A DNA stretch of 7,486 nt from CAYLSV01 sp964386435 (GTDB lineage: Bacteria; Planctomycetota; Phycisphaerae; Tepidisphaerales; Tepidisphaeraceae), in assembly GCA_964386435.1 (NCBI GenBank), contig CAYLSV010000137.1, positions 1 to 7,486 on the forward strand, read 5' to 3'. This document shows, in pieces, positions 5,642 through 7,486 of the stretch. Under the pieces are notes generated by a model that worked only from the letters and a program-made list of their open reading frames with translations, did no database searches and was not told the DNA's origin. The position numbers and the translations under genes were made by a program. How positions within the stretch are numbered: position 1 is the first letter of the stretch; each line of letters begins with the position of its first letter.

Positions 5642-6131
5642 GGGCCGCCCCCTTGCCCGCGGCCCGACGCCAAGTGGAAAGCTGGCCCAAATGCAGCGCC
5701 TCGTGGCGGACCATCAGGTAGCCCAGGATCGAGCCGAACTGCGGGAAGCCCCGCTCGGCCCACCGCTTGATCGGCATCGGCCCTTGCAGCTTTTGCTCGT
5801 CGGCGTCGTCCAGCGCCGCCAGCACATCGGCGTGCCCCTGCCGGTAGCTGGCCAGCAGCTCGTCCCACGCCGGGTAATCGGCCGGGTCGTCCGAGACGAC
5901 GCTGCCCTTACCGTACTTCGCGGTCGCCGGGTCGGCCGGCTCCTTGGCCCGCAGCAGGTCGGCGATCACCGGATGGTACGTGTGGAGGTGGGCCAGCAGC
6001 CACGCCGGGTGGTTCATGTCAACCGTCGGCCGAACCACGGCGTCGGCGGCGGTGAGATCGGCCGTGAGTTGCGCGGCATACTCGCCGTTGAGCACCCAGC
6101 CGTTGCGCAGCGTGTCGAGGAACAAGCTCAT
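5631..6131 (-). CDS. DinB-like four-helix metalloprotein, 166 residues
   Basis: The DinB/YfiT-like superfamily forms four-helix bundles with a metal bound by three histidines. Here the candidates are H48 in the WLLAHLHTYH segment (44-53) and H143 and H147 in RHEALHLGQL (142-151), a hallmark final helix. The length fits the family. Members include damage-inducible proteins of unknown role and thiol-dependent S-transferases, so no reaction can be assigned. The start is ATG 6131, which overlaps the TGA of the upstream glucoamylase gene as ATGA. An open frame extends much further upstream (to 7028), but that part is antiparallel shadow of the glucoamylase gene. No signal peptide is present. Its place between a glycosidase and a sugar-type oxidoreductase suggests co-transcription, but no shared pathway is evident. 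Confidence 0.92.
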   Translation of the reverse strand: MSLFLDTLRNGWVLNGEYAAQLTADLTAADAVVRPTVDMNHPAWLLAHLHTYHPVIADLLRAKEPADPATAKYGKGSVVSDDPADYPAWDELLASYRQGHADVLAALDDADEQKLQGPMPIKRWAERGFPQFGSILGYLMVRHEALHLGQLSTWRRAAGKGAAREG

Positions 6132-7327
6132 GCGCCAAGGGTACGCGGGTCGGCGAACCCGCACCGCTGCAAGCCGCGCTCGAAGGTCGGCACCCGCCGG
6201 GCCAGTTCCCACGGCAGGCCGCACGTCGCGTTGCTCATCATCAGCAGCAGCGGCCCCATGTCGACGGCGAGGTGTTCGCGGCTCATCCAGCCGCGGCTCA
6301 GGTTGTGCGTCGCGGCGAACCCGCAGCCGCCGGCCGCGCCCCAATCCCGCCGCAGCGCCTCTCGCACCAGCGGCAACACCGCCTCCGGCACCAGCGGCAA
6401 CGACGTCGCCGCCGACCACGGGCACAGCGTCCCATCGTCCGGCCCGTGGGGCACGCCCCGCGCCAGGTATGACGGCCGCACCCCCGGCGGCGAATCGCAC
6501 GCCGACAAGCCCCACGACCTCGCCCCGTACCCGGCGAATTTCCCGGGATTCTCCACCGCATACGCCCGCTGCGCCAGCGTCGCGGAGCGGGCGTGGTCGA
6601 GGTAATCGGCAAACCCGAACCGCTCGCACGCCGCGTCCCGCCGACCCCGCAGATCGAGGAAGCACAGCGGGAACTGGTGCGTGAACAACGGCCCGCAGTG
6701 GAAGAACCGGTGCCCGCCGAACTCGGTCACGCCGTAGCTGTCGAGCCACGCGGCGTAGCTGTGCGGCGGCAACGGGTGCGTGTTCGAGCCGGCCGCCAGG
6801 ACGTACAGCAGCAACGCCTCGTTGTACCCCGACCACGCGTGCCGCAGGAACCGCCCGCCGCCTTCCGGTTTCCAGCCGTGCCGCACCAGACCGTCCCGCC
6901 GCGTCATCCACGGCCAGTCGATCGCCTCGGCAATCGCCTCCGCTCGGTCGCCGCCGAAGTACGCCCCGGCCAGCAGCAGGCCGGCGACGAGCAGGGCGGT
7001 GTCGATGCTCGACAGCTCGCACCGCCACGCCCGCCGCAATGTGTGGGCGTGGAGAAAGTGGTAGAAAAACCCACGCCGCCCCTCCGCCCGTTCGAGCGCC
7101 CCAAGCACGCCCTCAAACCGCCGCCGGGCGGCCGGTGAATCGATGAAACCGAGCTCCACCGCCACCGGCAGGCAGGCCACGCCGAACCCGGTCGCCGCCA
7201 CGCTGGCCACGCTGCCGGGCACCGATCGATCGGCCAGCAGCCCCCCGGCCCAACGCTCGTCAGGTGCGAAGAACCGCCACGCCTGCGCGGCGACGGTGCG
7301 GGCGGTTTGGGCAAGTTCGTCGCTCAT
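6128..7327 (-). CDS. Glucoamylase-like / GH144-type glycosidase, 399 residues
   Basis: The sequence matches the glycoamylase-like family (PF10091, related to glycoside hydrolase family 144) almost end to end. Family segments seen are GFFYHF (86-91), ELSSIDTALLVAG (104-116), GWKPEGGGRFLRHAWSGYNE (151-170), GPLFTHQF (212-219), RAYAVENP with GYGARSWGLSACD (254-278), ARGVPHGPDDGT (289-300) and VDMGPLLLM (355-363). The fold is an (alpha/alpha)6 barrel. Characterised GH144 enzymes hydrolyse beta-1,2-glucans, but the family is diverse and the substrate here is open. From ATG 7327 there is no signal peptide, unlike many secreted relatives, so it may act on imported oligosaccharides. This start is preferred because AGGGGGACGAGGG lies directly before it. 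An in-frame extension to 7402 would translate the palindromic repeat. It is the first gene of the three-gene operon. Confidence 0.93.
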   Translation of the reverse strand: MSDELAQTARTVAAQAWRFFAPDERWAGGLLADRSVPGSVASVAATGFGVACLPVAVELGFIDSPAARRRFEGVLGALERAEGRRGFFYHFLHAHTLRRAWRCELSSIDTALLVAGLLLAGAYFGGDRAEAIAEAIDWPWMTRRDGLVRHGWKPEGGGRFLRHAWSGYNEALLLYVLAAGSNTHPLPPHSYAAWLDSYGVTEFGGHRFFHCGPLFTHQFPLCFLDLRGRRDAACERFGFADYLDHARSATLAQRAYAVENPGKFAGYGARSWGLSACDSPPGVRPSYLARGVPHGPDDGTLCPWSAATSLPLVPEAVLPLVREALRRDWGAAGGCGFAATHNLSRGWMSREHLAVDMGPLLLMMSNATCGLPWELARRVPTFERGLQRCGFADPRTLGA

Positions 7328-7338
7328 CCCTCGTCCCC
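7328..7338 (-). promoter_or_regulatory. Purine-rich ribosome binding site of the glucoamylase gene
   Basis: On the minus strand the bases just before ATG 7327 contain GGGGACGAGGG. It is the clearest Shine-Dalgarno-like sequence in the window and decides the start at 7327. The dispersed palindrome begins immediately upstream, so an RNA hairpin would sit next to the ribosome site. Confidence 0.55.
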
Positions 7339-7369
7339 CTGCGGCACGTGGTGCCGCAGCTACCGCAGC
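7339..7369. repeat. Dispersed palindromic repeat, copy 2
   Basis: The stem CTGCGGCAC (7339-7347), loop GTG and GTGCCGCAG (7351-7359) is a perfect 9-bp palindrome, followed by CTACCGCAGC. It is 29/31 identical to the copy at 4511-4541. It lies 12 bases upstream of the glucoamylase start, in the likely 5' leader of the operon. Confidence 0.75.
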
Positions 7370-7411
7370 CACGCACGCGGTTCCTCTGCCCAGCCGCGGC
7401 ACGACGCGCAG

Positions 7412-7423
7412 GTCCGGCCGGAC
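7412..7423. repeat. Short perfect palindrome between genes
   Basis: GTCCGGCCGGAC reads the same on both strands. It lies 13 bases after the stop of the upstream minus-strand gene. No T-run follows on the minus strand, so it is not a clear terminator. It could be a protein-binding site or chance in GC-rich DNA. Confidence 0.3.
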
Positions 7424-7435
7424 GCCTCACGCCCC

Positions 7436-7486
7436 TCACACCCCCAGCCGCTCTTTCCACTCCGCCAGCTGCTTCCTCAGCGGCTC
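7436..7486 (-). CDS. C-terminal end of an upstream minus-strand gene (partial)
   Basis: From the right edge the minus strand reads EPLRKQLAEWKERLGV and then TGA at 7436-7438. The sequence is a charged amphipathic helix with G/C-ending codons, a plausible protein C-terminus. Only 16 residues are visible, so the family cannot be named; a terminal helix of this sort is common, for example in sulfatases, but that is not evidence. The gap to the glucoamylase start is 108 bases and contains the palindromic repeat, so co-transcription is possible but not shown. Confidence 0.5.
   Translation of the reverse strand, partial: EPLRKQLAEWKERLGV

Noticed and set aside
5496..6605. Plus-strand open frame of 369 residues
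   Set aside because: It is antisense to the Gfo/Idh, DinB-like and glucoamylase genes, all of which have clear family motifs on the minus strand.
6132..7028. Upstream extension of the DinB-like frame
   Set aside because: It is an out-of-frame reading of the glucoamylase gene. The DinB domain begins at ATG 6131 with a coupled ATGA overlap.

Overview
The window is GC-rich, with C or G strongly preferred at third codon positions. It carries GTG starts, few clear Shine-Dalgarno sites, a twin-FHA protein with a long charged helix, a small lipoprotein and a GH144-like glucoamylase. This mix suggests a planctomycete-type bacterium (Planctomycetota, perhaps Phycisphaerae). That assignment is an inference from gene style, not from a marker gene.

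Layout. (1) 1-1815, minus strand: the N-terminal 605 residues of a large protein with two forkhead-associated (FHA) phosphothreonine-binding domains, then a highly repetitive E/A/R-rich helix built from 34-residue units. It runs off the left edge. (2) 1816-2429: a 614-base gene-free stretch. It holds a TATAAT-like palindrome, a cluster of short direct and inverted repeats, and a structured RNA whose fold and length look like 6S RNA (about 2160-2340). (3) 2430-4270, plus strand: an apparent four-gene operon. It encodes a tiny lipoprotein, a HEAT/TPR repeat protein, a short membrane-anchored protein and a Pro/Thr/Ala-rich protein. The last three are linked by 4-base start/stop overlaps (GTGA and ATGA). 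(4) 4271-4651: a convergent intergenic region packed with hairpins that share a GGTAGCTGC/GCAGCTACC-type frame. One hairpin recurs almost exactly at 7339-7369. (5) 4652-7327, minus strand: a coupled three-gene operon in the order glucoamylase-like glycosidase, DinB-like metalloprotein, Gfo/Idh/MocA oxidoreductase. (6) 7436-7486, minus strand: the last 16 codons of an upstream gene.

How the genes may work together. The minus-strand operon pairs a glycoside hydrolase with an NAD(P)-dependent sugar-type oxidoreductase, so glycan or oligosaccharide catabolism is the natural reading. The DinB-like protein between them has no obvious sugar role. The plus-strand operon looks like an envelope-associated protein set of unknown function. 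Points that deserve follow-up are the 6S-like RNA with two mutually exclusive closing helices, the intergenic hairpin family, the apparent splitting of a membrane protein into two coupled ORFs, and the 34-residue helix repeat.
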